Shown piece after piece: positions 43,757 through 54,097 of a stretch of DNA of 64,000 bases (its first letter is position 1; each line of letters begins with the position of its first letter). This stretch comes from Pukyongia sp963768085. Lineage in GTDB: Bacteria > Bacteroidota > Bacteroidia > Flavobacteriales > Flavobacteriaceae. The notes under the pieces were generated by a model. That model saw nothing but the letters and a program-made list of their open reading frames with translations, had not been told where the DNA came from and searched no databases. The position numbers and the translations under genes are program-made. Location of the stretch: positions 1 to 64,000 of the forward strand of contig CAVYGO010000001.1 of the NCBI GenBank assembly GCA_963768085.1, read 5' to 3'.

Positions 43757-46078
43757 CTATTGTATCAATTCAAATTCACTCTTATGGTCCGTTACAGAAC
43801 TTCCCCCAACAAATACCTCAAATTCGCCGTTCTCCACCTTCCATATTCCATTGTTGTCGTAGAAGCCAAGTTCTTTTTCAGTAAGTGCGAATTCTATGGT
43901 CTTTCGTTCTCCTATCTCGAGATTCACGAGTTCGAAACCTTTAAGTTCTTTTACAGGTCGGGTGATACTTGCGTACAGATCACGCAGATAAAGCTGGACA
44001 ACTTCCCTGCCGTCAAAGCGACCTGTGTTTTCTATTTCAATTTTAACACGTACAATTCCATCTGTTTTGAAATTATTTTCAACCTGCAAGTTGCTATACT
44101 TGAAGTTTGTATAGCTCAGCCCGTGACCAAATGGATACAATGGCGTATTCTCTTCGTCAATGTAATGCGACCAGAAAACAATATCGGGAGCAGGAATAAC
44201 TGGTCTCCCGGTATTCTTGGCATTGTAATAAAGTGGTACCTGACCAACCTTTCTGGGAAAGCTCATTGGCAGCTTACCACCAGGGTTGTAATCACCATAG
44301 AGCACTTCAGCCAGGGCATTACCACTTTGAGTTCCCAGATGCCAGCCTTCAACAATAGCAGGTATATTCTCTTCGGCCCATGGAATGGTAAGTGGTCTTC
44401 CGTTGTTGAGTACAAGAACTACATTTTGATTTACTTCATAAACGGCTTCGAGCAATTGCTGCTGTACTCCCGGAAGGTCAAGTAGGGTTCTGCTTCGCGC
44501 TTCACCCGACATAAATCCTGGTTCCCCCAGTGACATAACCACCACATCTGCACTTCTGGCGACCGCTACGGCCTGATCGAAATCGCTCTTATCCGAATTG
44601 TTAATCGTTAGTTCTTTTATAAATAGCGTTTCCCCTGTCGTAACATCAGCTCCTTTACTGTAGATAATCTCATTTCCTGCGTATTTCTTCATCCCTTCCA
44701 ATAGTGAAACGGCAGTATTATCGTCGGCCGCGATTCTCCAGCTTCCAAGTGGACTATTTTTATCGGCGGCAAGGGCGCCGATCACGGCAATTTTTTGTCC
44801 TTCTTTTTTAAGAGGTAAAAGATTGTCTTCATTTTTAAGAAGTACAATCGATTTACGCGCCATATCCAGTACAGCCTGGTTGTTTTCCTCACTTCCAATT
44901 TCCTTCTGTTCTCTGTCCGCATCGCAATACCGGTAGGGATCATCAAAAAGTCCCAGTTCGAATTTCACCTTTAAGATCCTGCGTACTGAATCGTCTATAA
45001 GATTTTCATCCATCTTGCCGGAACTAACAAGTTCGGCAAGTTTATTTACATATAAATAGGATTCCATATCCATATCCGAACCGGCATTAACAGCCAATTC
45101 GGCTGCTTGGGAACCATCCTTGGCGAATCCATGCGCAACCATTTCTCCGATAGATCCCCAATCGGAGACTACAAAACCATCGAATGCCCATTGTTCTTTC
45201 AGAATATCTCTCTGAAGGTACGAGCTTCCGGTTGCCGGAACTCCATCTAATTCGTTAAATGCATTCATAAACGTTCGAGCTCCGGCTTCCTTGGCTGCCT
45301 TGAATGGAGGCAATACAACATTAAACAACGTAGATTTTCCAATATCGACCGTATTGTAATCTCTTCCTGATTCAGCAAAACCGTAACCAGCAAGATGCTT
45401 GGCGCAGGCTGCGATGGTATTTTCAGCCGCCAGATCAGTCCCCTGGAATCCATTAACCCTGGCAATAGCGATCTGGCTGCCTAAGAATGGATCCTCTCCC
45501 GCACCTTCCATCACACGACCCCATCTGGCGTCACGTGCGATATCGACCATTGGAGCGAAAGTCCAGTTTATACCGGAGGCCGCAGCTTCTCGAGCGGCAA
45601 CACGAGCGGAGTTTCGAATGGCCTTCATATCCCAGCTGGCAGATTCTGCCAAAGGGATCGGACTCATAGTTTTGTAACCATGGATTACATCGAAACCAAT
45701 AATCAATGGAATTCCCAACCTTGTTTCTTCAACGGCTATCTTCTGAACTTGAAGAACATCGGCCACTCCTCTTACGTTCAGCATAGAACCAACTCTGCCG
45801 CTTTTAAGATCGTCGTACTTTTTAGCCGCGTCCCCTTCGGTCGGAGCGGGTCCGGTTAGGTCCCAAAAACCATTTAGCTGATTCATCTGACCTATTTTCT
45901 CTTCCAGGGTCATCAGATCAAGAATGGAATCCACCTTTCGGTCGATCATTTGCGAATGCAATGACGGAGTGTCCAGGGAGTTTGCGACACCCACCTCACT
46001 TTTCATCTTATTGCAAGAAAGTTGAGTTGTAAATAATACAACGCCTAATAAATAATATATAAGGTGTTTCGTGGCCAT
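43757..46078 (-). CDS. GH3 beta-glucosidase (BglX type)
   Basis: A 773-residue lipoprotein (lipobox ending LSC at residues 20-22). Full BglX layout: TIM barrel with GFVVSDWGSIGE (catalytic nucleophile Asp), the alpha/beta sandwich with IAVIGALAADKNSPLGSW, and a C-terminal fibronectin-like domain (QLYLRDLYASITRPVKELKGF in part). The entry motif TLEEKIGQM and MVDIARDARWGR are typical. It releases glucose from the non-reducing ends of beta-gluco-oligosaccharides, here presumably those cut by the GH16 enzymes. Its start codon overlaps the upstream GH16 stop (TAATG). Confidence 0.95.
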   Translation of the reverse strand: MATKHLIYYLLGVVLFTTQLSCNKMKSEVGVANSLDTPSLHSQMIDRKVDSILDLMTLEEKIGQMNQLNGFWDLTGPAPTEGDAAKKYDDLKSGRVGSMLNVRGVADVLQVQKIAVEETRLGIPLIIGFDVIHGYKTMSPIPLAESASWDMKAIRNSARVAAREAAASGINWTFAPMVDIARDARWGRVMEGAGEDPFLGSQIAIARVNGFQGTDLAAENTIAACAKHLAGYGFAESGRDYNTVDIGKSTLFNVVLPPFKAAKEAGARTFMNAFNELDGVPATGSSYLQRDILKEQWAFDGFVVSDWGSIGEMVAHGFAKDGSQAAELAVNAGSDMDMESYLYVNKLAELVSSGKMDENLIDDSVRRILKVKFELGLFDDPYRYCDADREQKEIGSEENNQAVLDMARKSIVLLKNEDNLLPLKKEGQKIAVIGALAADKNSPLGSWRIAADDNTAVSLLEGMKKYAGNEIIYSKGADVTTGETLFIKELTINNSDKSDFDQAVAVARSADVVVMSLGEPGFMSGEARSRTLLDLPGVQQQLLEAVYEVNQNVVLVLNNGRPLTIPWAEENIPAIVEGWHLGTQSGNALAEVLYGDYNPGGKLPMSFPRKVGQVPLYYNAKNTGRPVIPAPDIVFWSHYIDEENTPLYPFGHGLSYTNFKYSNLQVENNFKTDGIVRVKIEIENTGRFDGREVVQLYLRDLYASITRPVKELKGFELVNLEIGERKTIEFALTEKELGFYDNNGIWKVENGEFEVFVGGSSVTDHKSEFELIQ

Positions 46079-47721
46079 TACTGATAAACTCTTACATAGT
46101 CAACTTCCAATGTCGATTCAACGAAACCTGGATCGATAGTTCCACCAAAATTTCCTCCCATCGCAACATTGAGTATGAGGAAGAAATCTTTATTGAAAGG
46201 ATAATTGATATTATTCTGAAATACATGATATACCACGCCATCTACCGAAAAAATGATCTGTTGCGGGTTCCAGTTTACTTCATAAATATGGAAATCGTCA
46301 GAGGCACCTGGTACAACGGTAGATTCGGTAATTGCATTGCCTCCGAAATTAGCAGGCCAGTGTAACGAAGAGAAAACAACATCCTGATCATTACCTACAT
46401 GTTCCATAAAATCAATTTCTCCGGCGGCAGGCCATGGATTCGTTTCGAAATCTGCTCCTAACAACCACATTGCCGGCCACGTACCGCCTCCTGTTGGGAG
46501 TTTGGCTCTGGCCTCGACTCGTCCGTATTCGAATTCAAACTTATCCTTCGAATTTATTCTTGCAGATGTGTAATCCTGACCTGCAAATGATTCTGCCTTT
46601 GCTGTGATCTTAAGAAATCCATTCTCAACCACAATATTTTCAGTTCTATCTGTGTAGTATTGCTCTTCACCATTTCCCCATCCGTTAGTACCCGTACCTG
46701 TGTCAAACGTCCAATTACCATCACATGGATTCCCGTCCACATCAAATTCTTCTGCCCAGACGAGTGTATCATTATTCCCACTACCCATGGACCCAGTGGA
46801 ACCGCTATCACAGGCTGTGCCACCACTACCCGATCCTTCCGGCACGAAAGTATGATACCACGCGAGCATATCTCCCGGTGGATCAAAAGGATCTTGTATT
46901 CCTCGAATCATTAATTTATTTTCTGTGAGTTCCAAGATTTCATAAGACATAGCTCCGGACCAATAAGACATTGTGCTATTATTTACAGTGAGTGTGAGTG
47001 TTCCAGTGTTATCTTCGATAATAACAAAATCAGTATCTGTTTCAATCTGATCGTCAATGTCACGGCACTCATCTTCGAATTGTATTGGAGTTGCATCAGG
47101 AAAGAAGCGTTTAACTTCTGCCCAATTAATGAACGTGGCAGACTCGGTTTCTAGTTGGAAGGAATAGTTTTCCTGTCCGTCATGACTGAAAGTTAATACA
47201 TCATCATAAAGGCATGGATTTAACTGATTCGGTGTTGCACTAAAGAAATTCGGAAAGTTCTCCAGGGGATCACCCACTCCAAAATGTCCGGCATTAGAAG
47301 AATCCCAAACCCATCGTTTTCCCTGACCGGCTTGACCTGCGATGTTCGCCAGGACAACTGGTTCGATAATCAGTCTAACATCTAGGTCAATCTGAAGAGA
47401 CTTAGAACTTGATGCCCCTCCCGTACCATAGGCTATTACAGTGATAACCTGAGAATATTGTCCGGATTGTGTATATCGATATACGGCTGTTTCACCATTA
47501 TTTATAACGACTGGTTCTTCTCCTTGAACAAATACTATGTGAAAATTAATCGCATTCTCTGCCGCAGGGGTTACACTCACATTTCCCGTCTGATCGTTTG
47601 CAACTTCTATTGATATCGTCAAATTAGCAGGTGCCTGAACGGGACCAAATACATTGTCATCATCCTGGCAACTGCCAATGAAAAAGAATAAAAGCGCGTA
47701 AATTATATATTTTCCTTTCAT
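46078..47721 (-). CDS. Multidomain GH16 laminarinase lipoprotein with PKD-like N-terminus
   Basis: A 547-residue protein with a lipobox (IGSC). Residues about 25-115 are a PKD-like domain that resembles the first one of the surface protein at 47734. Residues about 120-300 form an extra domain (QGKRWVWDSSNAGHFGVGDP, then Asp/Glu-rich strands). Residues about 310-547 are a GH16 catalytic domain with AGEIDFMEHVGND (bulged catalytic triplet). A Ser/Gly-rich linker (SGSTGSMGSGNND) joins the two. It is a likely outer-membrane laminarinase of the locus, probably acting on polymer at the cell surface. Confidence 0.92.
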   Translation of the reverse strand: MKGKYIIYALLFFFIGSCQDDDNVFGPVQAPANLTISIEVANDQTGNVSVTPAAENAINFHIVFVQGEEPVVINNGETAVYRYTQSGQYSQVITVIAYGTGGASSSKSLQIDLDVRLIIEPVVLANIAGQAGQGKRWVWDSSNAGHFGVGDPLENFPNFFSATPNQLNPCLYDDVLTFSHDGQENYSFQLETESATFINWAEVKRFFPDATPIQFEDECRDIDDQIETDTDFVIIEDNTGTLTLTVNNSTMSYWSGAMSYEILELTENKLMIRGIQDPFDPPGDMLAWYHTFVPEGSGSGGTACDSGSTGSMGSGNNDTLVWAEEFDVDGNPCDGNWTFDTGTGTNGWGNGEEQYYTDRTENIVVENGFLKITAKAESFAGQDYTSARINSKDKFEFEYGRVEARAKLPTGGGTWPAMWLLGADFETNPWPAAGEIDFMEHVGNDQDVVFSSLHWPANFGGNAITESTVVPGASDDFHIYEVNWNPQQIIFSVDGVVYHVFQNNINYPFNKDFFLILNVAMGGNFGGTIDPGFVESTLEVDYVRVYQ

Positions 47722-47733
47722 GCTAATATTTTT

Positions 47734-49317
47734 TTAATTTTCTAAATCGATGTCATCGAAATAATACGTACTTCCATCTCCCGGGAGATTATCAACAAAC
47801 TCGAAGAAGATTATTACCTTGGTGAACACTATCCCGGCAGTACTGCCGGTGAAGTCCCATACCAGTTTCTCCCACTGGTTTACAACCGTAGTATTCACGT
47901 CCAATTCAACAAACTGGCTCGCATCTGAATTTTCAAGTTTAAGGCGAACAGGAATAGCAGCTTTTGGTGACCATGTCTTAATCGCAATTTTCTCGGTAGT
48001 GGAAAAATCAATAGGAACATCCAGTTCAACTACAGTACCTGCGAAGAATTGAGCACCATTTGTTTTTATTGTTCTAACCACATTGGCACTTGTATTGATG
48101 CCAGATGGATCAGGATTCGCTTCCAATGAAGAATCGGCACCTTCAAAACCTATAATGGTATAAATAAGGTTGGGATCCTCAAAATCTACAGGTAGGGCAA
48201 CACCCCCGCCACCGCCACCACCGCCACCGGCGTTGGTTTGTAAAATATCGTCGAAATAGAAAGTTGTCCCCGTACCTGGATTTCCAAAATCAAAAAACAC
48301 TACCACTTTCGAGTATTCCTGGCTAAGATCCTCACCTGAAAAATCGAAAACCAACTCTTCCCATGCATTAGCAGTTGTAGTTGGCACATCTATCTCGGCT
48401 GAGATATTTGGGTCGATTGCATTCTCAATTTTTAATTTAACGATCAATCCGGCTTGCGGTGACCATGTTTTTATCGCAAAGGCGTCCGAGTTTGTAAAAT
48501 CGATTGGCGCACCTAATTCAATTACTGTTCCTGCAAAGATCTCGGCTCCCGGTTCTTTAAAGAATTCAGCCACTTTACTACTCGTATTTATACCCGAGGG
48601 ATCAGGATTATCAATAACAGCTGTGCTTGCTCCTCCAAAATCGGAAAACGTATATTCAATGGTAGTTGATTCGAAATCAATGGGCAACGTGATAGGGTCT
48701 TCAATGATCACAGTTTGTGTTACTTCAATAGTTTGAGATACTCCACTAAAAGCGACCACTCTTAACTCATAAGATCCAACGGAGGGATACGTGTGCTGAA
48801 TAGTTTCACCGATCATCAATGGTGTTGGATCTTCATTAGGCACATCCCCGAAATAAACCAAAAATCCAACAGCCAGATTGGCCTCTGCCGATACATTGAT
48901 GGAGAAATTATCCCCACTCACCGGGGTAACGGTAACCACGAGGTCTGTAGGCGGCAAAAATGATACCACTACATCCTGGGAGTACTCTGTGACAACTCCG
49001 TTTATATTTTTTGCTTTTACAGTAGCACTGTAAGTACCTTCGGAGTACACATGAGTTGTGCTTTCACCAGGCAAAATATCGACGGTTTCCGGAGTACCAT
49101 CGCCAAATTCGATAGTATAAAACGTGACATTATTTCCACTTGGTGTCAAGGTAACTAAACCCGAATTATCCTGAGTCAATTGCACAAGAAGTGCAATGTC
49201 TGATGGTGCTGGAATATTTTTCAAGTAATCTGTGTCTCTCTCTTCTTCTTCACATCCATTAACAACGGATAATAGCGAAATACACAAGAATAAAATACCT
49301 AGATGCTTTAATTTCAT
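47734..49317 (-). CDS. Surface glycan-binding lipoprotein: PKD-like domains and two CBM-like modules
   Basis: A 527-residue lipoprotein (VNGC). It contains two PKD-like domains (YTIEFGDGTPETV and VGFLVYFGDVPNED) at residues about 35-210. Two copies of a beta-sandwich module follow, the first with NPDPSGINTSSKVAEF and WEELVFDFSG, the second with NPDPSGINTSANVVRT and WEKLVWDFTG. The modules are separated by a Gly-rich linker (NAGGGGGGGGG). It is immediately downstream of SusD (11 bases), the usual place for a SusE-like surface binding protein. It has no catalytic motif. Substrate is inferred as beta-glucan from the neighbours. Confidence 0.85.
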   Translation of the reverse strand: MKLKHLGILFLCISLLSVVNGCEEEERDTDYLKNIPAPSDIALLVQLTQDNSGLVTLTPSGNNVTFYTIEFGDGTPETVDILPGESTTHVYSEGTYSATVKAKNINGVVTEYSQDVVVSFLPPTDLVVTVTPVSGDNFSINVSAEANLAVGFLVYFGDVPNEDPTPLMIGETIQHTYPSVGSYELRVVAFSGVSQTIEVTQTVIIEDPITLPIDFESTTIEYTFSDFGGASTAVIDNPDPSGINTSSKVAEFFKEPGAEIFAGTVIELGAPIDFTNSDAFAIKTWSPQAGLIVKLKIENAIDPNISAEIDVPTTTANAWEELVFDFSGEDLSQEYSKVVVFFDFGNPGTGTTFYFDDILQTNAGGGGGGGGGVALPVDFEDPNLIYTIIGFEGADSSLEANPDPSGINTSANVVRTIKTNGAQFFAGTVVELDVPIDFSTTEKIAIKTWSPKAAIPVRLKLENSDASQFVELDVNTTVVNQWEKLVWDFTGSTAGIVFTKVIIFFEFVDNLPGDGSTYYFDDIDLEN

Positions 49318-49328
49318 AACTTTAATTT

Positions 49329-50819
49329 TTAATAACCCGGGTTTTGCTCCCAGCGATTCCCTGCCAGTTGAATCTCAATCTCAGGTATTGGGAATAATTC
49401 ATGTTTTCCATTCATAAATCCTTCAATATTTGTCGAAGCTCGCCCAGTGCGAACTAGGTCAAAGAAATGATGTCCTTCACCCACTAGCTCTAACCTTCTG
49501 TCGAGGTATATCGCATCAATTAACGCTCCACCGCTTACAGATAATGCCTCTAGACCAGCTCTTTCACGAATCTGATTTAAATAATTCAGTGCCATGCCAT
49601 CATTACCGGTTCCCCGGCTATGTGCTTCAGCAGCCATTAATAAAACATCTGCATACCGAATAGATCTATAATTATTAGGGTTCGTTAAATTCTGATCTCC
49701 TATATTCGAATCACCTTGACGGGGTATATATTTCCTGTTAAAATATCCCGTATGCTCAAATCCATCCGTCCAACTCACGCCTGCACCATTGTTATAATCT
49801 GAATTGGCTGCTGCGAATGCTTCAATATCGAGGATGGCGACATCCCTTCTTAGATCGTCTTCATCAAAAGCTGCATATGCTTCAGCGGTTGGGACATTAA
49901 AACTGAATCCTGATTCGAAAAGGGGCCCGTTAAAATTTCTTGGTCCGTTGAAACCAACTGCTACATTTCCTTCACTACATTGCAGACAATCAAATGAGGC
50001 GCCTTCGAGGTCTGAATATTGAATTTCAAAAACAGATTCTATGTTGTTCTCTCCTTCAAACTCAAACATTAACTCGTAGTCCTGAAGCAGCTGATAGGTT
50101 CCCGAATTAATAAGACTATCAAGGACCTGAGCAGCTTCCGTGAATTTATTCTGGTATAGATAAGCTTTCCCCAGAAGGGCTTGTGCAGCGCCCTTGGTAA
50201 TTCTTCCGGTTTCAGATTGAGTAACAGGTAATACACTTGCCGCAAATATCAAATCAGCCTCAATCTGGGCATACACCTGGGGAGCTGGAGTTCTTTCTAT
50301 AACATTCTGATCTCCAAATAAAATACGCTGATCTACCGCCAAAGGCACATCCCCGAAGAACTTAACCAACTCGAAATAATAGTAAGCCCTTAAAAACGTA
50401 GCTTGTCCAATAACATTGGGCTTATTCGGGAATTCAATTTTGTCTTTAAATTCTAAAATGTAATTTGCTCTGTTCACACCAGCGAACATCCAACTCCAAA
50501 TATCCCTTAAATTTGCATTAATTGGCGTGTGCCTCATATCATCGATCTCCTGGATTCCAGGAACGTCAATAGCACTTTCCCCACCCGCGAGGGTATTATT
50601 GGATGCGATTTCACCGACCATGGCATTTATGAAAGATGCCTGCAAAAGGTCATACGCTCCTATGAGTGCATTCTGATAATCTGCTTCTGTGTTGAAAAAA
50701 TTCTCTGAATTCTGATCTTCAGAATTAATATCTACAAAATCGTCACTGCATGAAGTAGGTACGAAGCTCAATGCGATAATTACCAATACTACGCGTTTGT
50801 TGTTGAATAGAATCTTCAT
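49329..50819 (-). CDS. SusD/RagB-family outer-membrane glycan-binding lipoprotein
   Basis: A 496-residue protein with a lipobox (PTSCSDDFVDI). SusD marks: NFFNTEADYQNALIGAYDLL, ATFLRAYYYFELVKFFGDVPL (in part), and the C-terminal block with YADVLLMAAEAH and NQIRERAGL. It forms the lid of the SusC channel and captures glycan. It lies 3 bases after the SusC stop. Ligand cannot be read from the sequence; the GH16/GH3 enzymes downstream point to beta-1,3-glucan. Confidence 0.95.
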   Translation of the reverse strand: MKILFNNKRVVLVIIALSFVPTSCSDDFVDINSEDQNSENFFNTEADYQNALIGAYDLLQASFINAMVGEIASNNTLAGGESAIDVPGIQEIDDMRHTPINANLRDIWSWMFAGVNRANYILEFKDKIEFPNKPNVIGQATFLRAYYYFELVKFFGDVPLAVDQRILFGDQNVIERTPAPQVYAQIEADLIFAASVLPVTQSETGRITKGAAQALLGKAYLYQNKFTEAAQVLDSLINSGTYQLLQDYELMFEFEGENNIESVFEIQYSDLEGASFDCLQCSEGNVAVGFNGPRNFNGPLFESGFSFNVPTAEAYAAFDEDDLRRDVAILDIEAFAAANSDYNNGAGVSWTDGFEHTGYFNRKYIPRQGDSNIGDQNLTNPNNYRSIRYADVLLMAAEAHSRGTGNDGMALNYLNQIRERAGLEALSVSGGALIDAIYLDRRLELVGEGHHFFDLVRTGRASTNIEGFMNGKHELFPIPEIEIQLAGNRWEQNPGY

Positions 50820-50822
50820 ATC

Positions 50823-53800
50823 CTAAAATTTTAAATTTAATCCCATTAAAAACGTTCTGGGCGAAGGATAGAAACCAAAATCAATACCTCCGCCTATCGG
50901 CGCGCCCGAGGTTGTGGTTGGATCATATCCCTGATATTTTGTTAATGTAAAGGCGTTCAAGACTGAGACATACAACCTGAGATCATCTATTTGACTCGCG
51001 GACAGCAAATCCTTAAATGTGTACCCAAATTGTAAATTCTGAACTCTTATAAACGAACCATCCTCAACGAAAAAGTCTGAAAATAATGTATTAGACGTAG
51101 CAGAAGTCGTAACTCTTGGAAAATCGTTGCTAGTTCCAGGTCCGGTCCATCTGTTGAGGAAATAAGTGGTGCGATTCGTCAAAGGTTGAAAGCGCTCATA
51201 ATTTCTAACAATCTCATTTCCTACGGATGCAAATGCATAGGCCAGGAAATCGAAATTCTTGTAACTCACTGAAAGGTTAAAGCCAAAAGTCCAATCGGGT
51301 ATTGGATCTCCAATATTGGTGCGGTCGTCAGGATCTATAATACCATCACCATTTATATCGACAAAGCGGATATCTCCAGGAGAGGCGTTCTCCTGAAAAG
51401 CATGGTTATCCACTTCACCCTGGTTTTGAAATAATCCATCGGTTTTAAGTCCGTAGAAATATCCTATAGGAAAGCCTGCTTCCATTCTTGAAGGGAAGTC
51501 CTGACCCACTCCGAATGATCCGCCGGGAATAAAAGCATTCTCACTATTTACAAAGATTACTTCATTCTTGAGTGTCGTAGCGTTAAAATTGACATTGAAC
51601 CTTAAGTTGTCTGATAGTGACTTGTTATAACCCAGACTGAATTCAAATCCTCTGTTCTCAACTGTACCGGCATTCACAACCGGAGGTGCTGAACCAGGGG
51701 CAGATGCCCCTAATATTCCTGAAACAGGAGCTGTGACCAAAAGGTCTTTAGTTCGGCGGTTAAAATAGTCTACGGTAAGATCTAAACTATTATTAAAAAA
51801 TTTTGCGTCAAACCCAACGTCCAATGTTTTTTGCTCTTCCCATCGAATTTCAGGATTGGAAATTGCTCCAACCGCAGTTCCGAAAACAAGTTCATCATCT
51901 ATTACATATACTCCTTCTCCATTAAGCAAGGATTCGAATCTGAAATCGGGAATACGGTCATTCCCAATGATTCCATAGGAAGCTCTGAATTTAAGAAAAT
52001 CGAAAATCCCATTATCGACCATAAAGGATTCATCACTAGTGATCCAACCTATAGATGCGGATGGGAAATAACCAAACTTATTTTTTGGTCCGAACTTAGT
52101 AGAACCATCCCGTCGTATCACACCCGAGAAAAGATACTTTCCTTTATAGTCATATTGCACTCGTGCAAAATAGGATAGTAATCTCGCGTCGAATGTATTT
52201 CCTCCATTCGGAAAGTTATACTGGATCATTCCGGCTTGTTCAATTCTTGCATCGTAGCCTGGGTTTCCTGGCAGATCGAAACCTGTGAATGAGGAAAATC
52301 TACCTGTAGTCTGAAAGATCGAAGTTCCAACCGTTACATTTATATTGTGCGTTTCATTAAATGAATTCTTATAGTTAACAAACGTATCAAACGTATAATC
52401 ACGGAACAAGGAAGTGCCTTCAAAAACACTGTTTCTTTCATTATTGAATACTTTTCCTGAACCGTAGAAAGCAATTGGAGAATAGGAGAAATCCAAAACT
52501 TCTGCATAGTTGAGTTGAATTCTTGATTCTACTGAGAAATTCTCCAAGAATGAATATTTCAGCCCAAAACTTCCTGCTATTTTACGCACACGGGTTTTAT
52601 TAAAAGTATTCTCAATCTGTGCTAATGGATTAATAACTTCATTTCCTAGTCCCTCTGCCAGGGTAAATTCCCCATTATCATCTCGAATCGCAAAGGTAGG
52701 GGCATTGTTCAAGGAGTTGTATAAAACAGACCCAATAGTGTTTTCTAATATGTTTCGTCTTTTGGTGCCGGAGAAGATAATAGACGAGTTAAATTTGAAA
52801 TTTTTCAAAAAATCGAGGTCATAACTCAAACGAGAGGTGACTCGTGTAAATGTTGATTTATCACCCCCGCCAACAATACCATCCTGATTCAAATAAGAAA
52901 ATCCGAAAGATGTACGAGACTTTTCGCCTCCTCCGCTTACGGTAAGATCGGCACTGTAAATTGGAGACGACTTGAAAACCTCTTCCTGCCAGTCAGTCCC
53001 CTGCCCCAGTGACCCTATATTCGTGAAAAGTGGTGATTGTCCTCCATTAGTTCGTGCCTCATTTACAAGTAGAGCATACTCGGTAGCATTCAATACAGGT
53101 ATCTTTCTTGTGGTTTCCTGAATTCCATAATACGTTTTGAAATCGAACTTAACTTCCGAGTTCAGGCGACCGCCTTTTGTGGTAATTAAGAGTACACCAT
53201 TTGCCGCCCGTACACCGTAAATACCGGCTGTGGCATCTTTAAGCACATTGATTGACTCTATGTCGGCTGGGTTTACAACACTTAGATCTTCGATCACGTT
53301 TCCATCGAGCAGGATTAAAGGCCTGTTATCACCATTGGTCGATACACCCCTGATGGCAATATTTAAACCACTACCTGGTGCACCGGATCCTGAAGTAATC
53401 TGAACTCCAGATACCTGACCCTGAAGCGCCTGTTCTATTCGAATTGGTTTTAGATCTTCTATGGTCTCAGAACTAATTACAGAAACAGCTCCTGTAATTT
53501 CTTTCTTTCTTTGAGTTCCGTAACCTACAACTATAATTTCATCAAGCTTAGCCAAATCCTCAACAAGTATAATGTTGAGTCGTTGGTTGGATGTGATTGG
53601 AACCTCTTGAGTTAGAAAACCTAAATATGAAAAAACTATAATGTCGCCATTTGAAATATTCTCTATTGTGAAGTTTCCATCAAAATCTGTAGTGACTCCG
53701 TTCGACGTGCCTTTCTGAAGCACTGTAGCACCTATAAGCGGCAATCCTGAAATGTCCTCTACCACGGTACCCGATACTGAGAAATTTTGACCGTAAGTAA

Positions 53801-53846
53801 CTACTGAAATGAGAAAAAGTGCTATCAGAGTGTATAACTGCTTCAT
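50823..53846 (-). CDS. SusC/RagA-family TonB-linked outer-membrane transporter
   Basis: A 1,007-residue protein. The start at 53846 (MKQLYTLIALFLISVVTYG) gives a proper signal peptide; a further in-frame ATG at 53876 would precede it with ten polar/Cys residues. The order is a carboxypeptidase-like domain (FSVSGTVVEDISGLPLIGAT), a TonB box region with IIVVGYGTQRKKEITGAVS, a plug with VLKDATAGIYGVRAANGVL, then a beta-barrel ending in LNLKF, an aromatic C-terminus as expected. It imports oligosaccharides with SusD. It is the first gene of the glucan locus. Confidence 0.96.
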   Translation of the reverse strand: MKQLYTLIALFLISVVTYGQNFSVSGTVVEDISGLPLIGATVLQKGTSNGVTTDFDGNFTIENISNGDIIVFSYLGFLTQEVPITSNQRLNIILVEDLAKLDEIIVVGYGTQRKKEITGAVSVISSETIEDLKPIRIEQALQGQVSGVQITSGSGAPGSGLNIAIRGVSTNGDNRPLILLDGNVIEDLSVVNPADIESINVLKDATAGIYGVRAANGVLLITTKGGRLNSEVKFDFKTYYGIQETTRKIPVLNATEYALLVNEARTNGGQSPLFTNIGSLGQGTDWQEEVFKSSPIYSADLTVSGGGEKSRTSFGFSYLNQDGIVGGGDKSTFTRVTSRLSYDLDFLKNFKFNSSIIFSGTKRRNILENTIGSVLYNSLNNAPTFAIRDDNGEFTLAEGLGNEVINPLAQIENTFNKTRVRKIAGSFGLKYSFLENFSVESRIQLNYAEVLDFSYSPIAFYGSGKVFNNERNSVFEGTSLFRDYTFDTFVNYKNSFNETHNINVTVGTSIFQTTGRFSSFTGFDLPGNPGYDARIEQAGMIQYNFPNGGNTFDARLLSYFARVQYDYKGKYLFSGVIRRDGSTKFGPKNKFGYFPSASIGWITSDESFMVDNGIFDFLKFRASYGIIGNDRIPDFRFESLLNGEGVYVIDDELVFGTAVGAISNPEIRWEEQKTLDVGFDAKFFNNSLDLTVDYFNRRTKDLLVTAPVSGILGASAPGSAPPVVNAGTVENRGFEFSLGYNKSLSDNLRFNVNFNATTLKNEVIFVNSENAFIPGGSFGVGQDFPSRMEAGFPIGYFYGLKTDGLFQNQGEVDNHAFQENASPGDIRFVDINGDGIIDPDDRTNIGDPIPDWTFGFNLSVSYKNFDFLAYAFASVGNEIVRNYERFQPLTNRTTYFLNRWTGPGTSNDFPRVTTSATSNTLFSDFFVEDGSFIRVQNLQFGYTFKDLLSASQIDDLRLYVSVLNAFTLTKYQGYDPTTTSGAPIGGGIDFGFYPSPRTFLMGLNLKF

Positions 53847-54097
53847 ACAAAAGTTGTTTGAGCACAATATAACCACAACAATTATCGAATTCTCAAAGCG
53901 ATACTATACATAAAGCATACATTGCAAAAAAATATTTAATAAATTATCAAATCCTTAAAGAAGCGCTTATTACAAGCACTAACATTGCAAATACGAGGAA
54001 TTTAGAAGTATCGAAAATAAATAGTTTCACACATATTACCTAAATGTTGTGGTAATGTTAAGTAAGTTAAGAGGTAAAAATTACTTTGTTGAGTAGC
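53847..54097 (-). promoter_or_regulatory. A/T-rich leader region of the SusC-led locus
   Basis: A 251-base gap between the regulator stop (54098) and SusC. It is A/T-rich. Read toward SusC, TCGCTTTG (about 53894-53901) is one mismatch from the TAnnTTTG -7 box, with TTG about 23 bases upstream; this is weak. No terminator was found after the regulator gene. Nothing else could be assigned. Confidence 0.3.
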
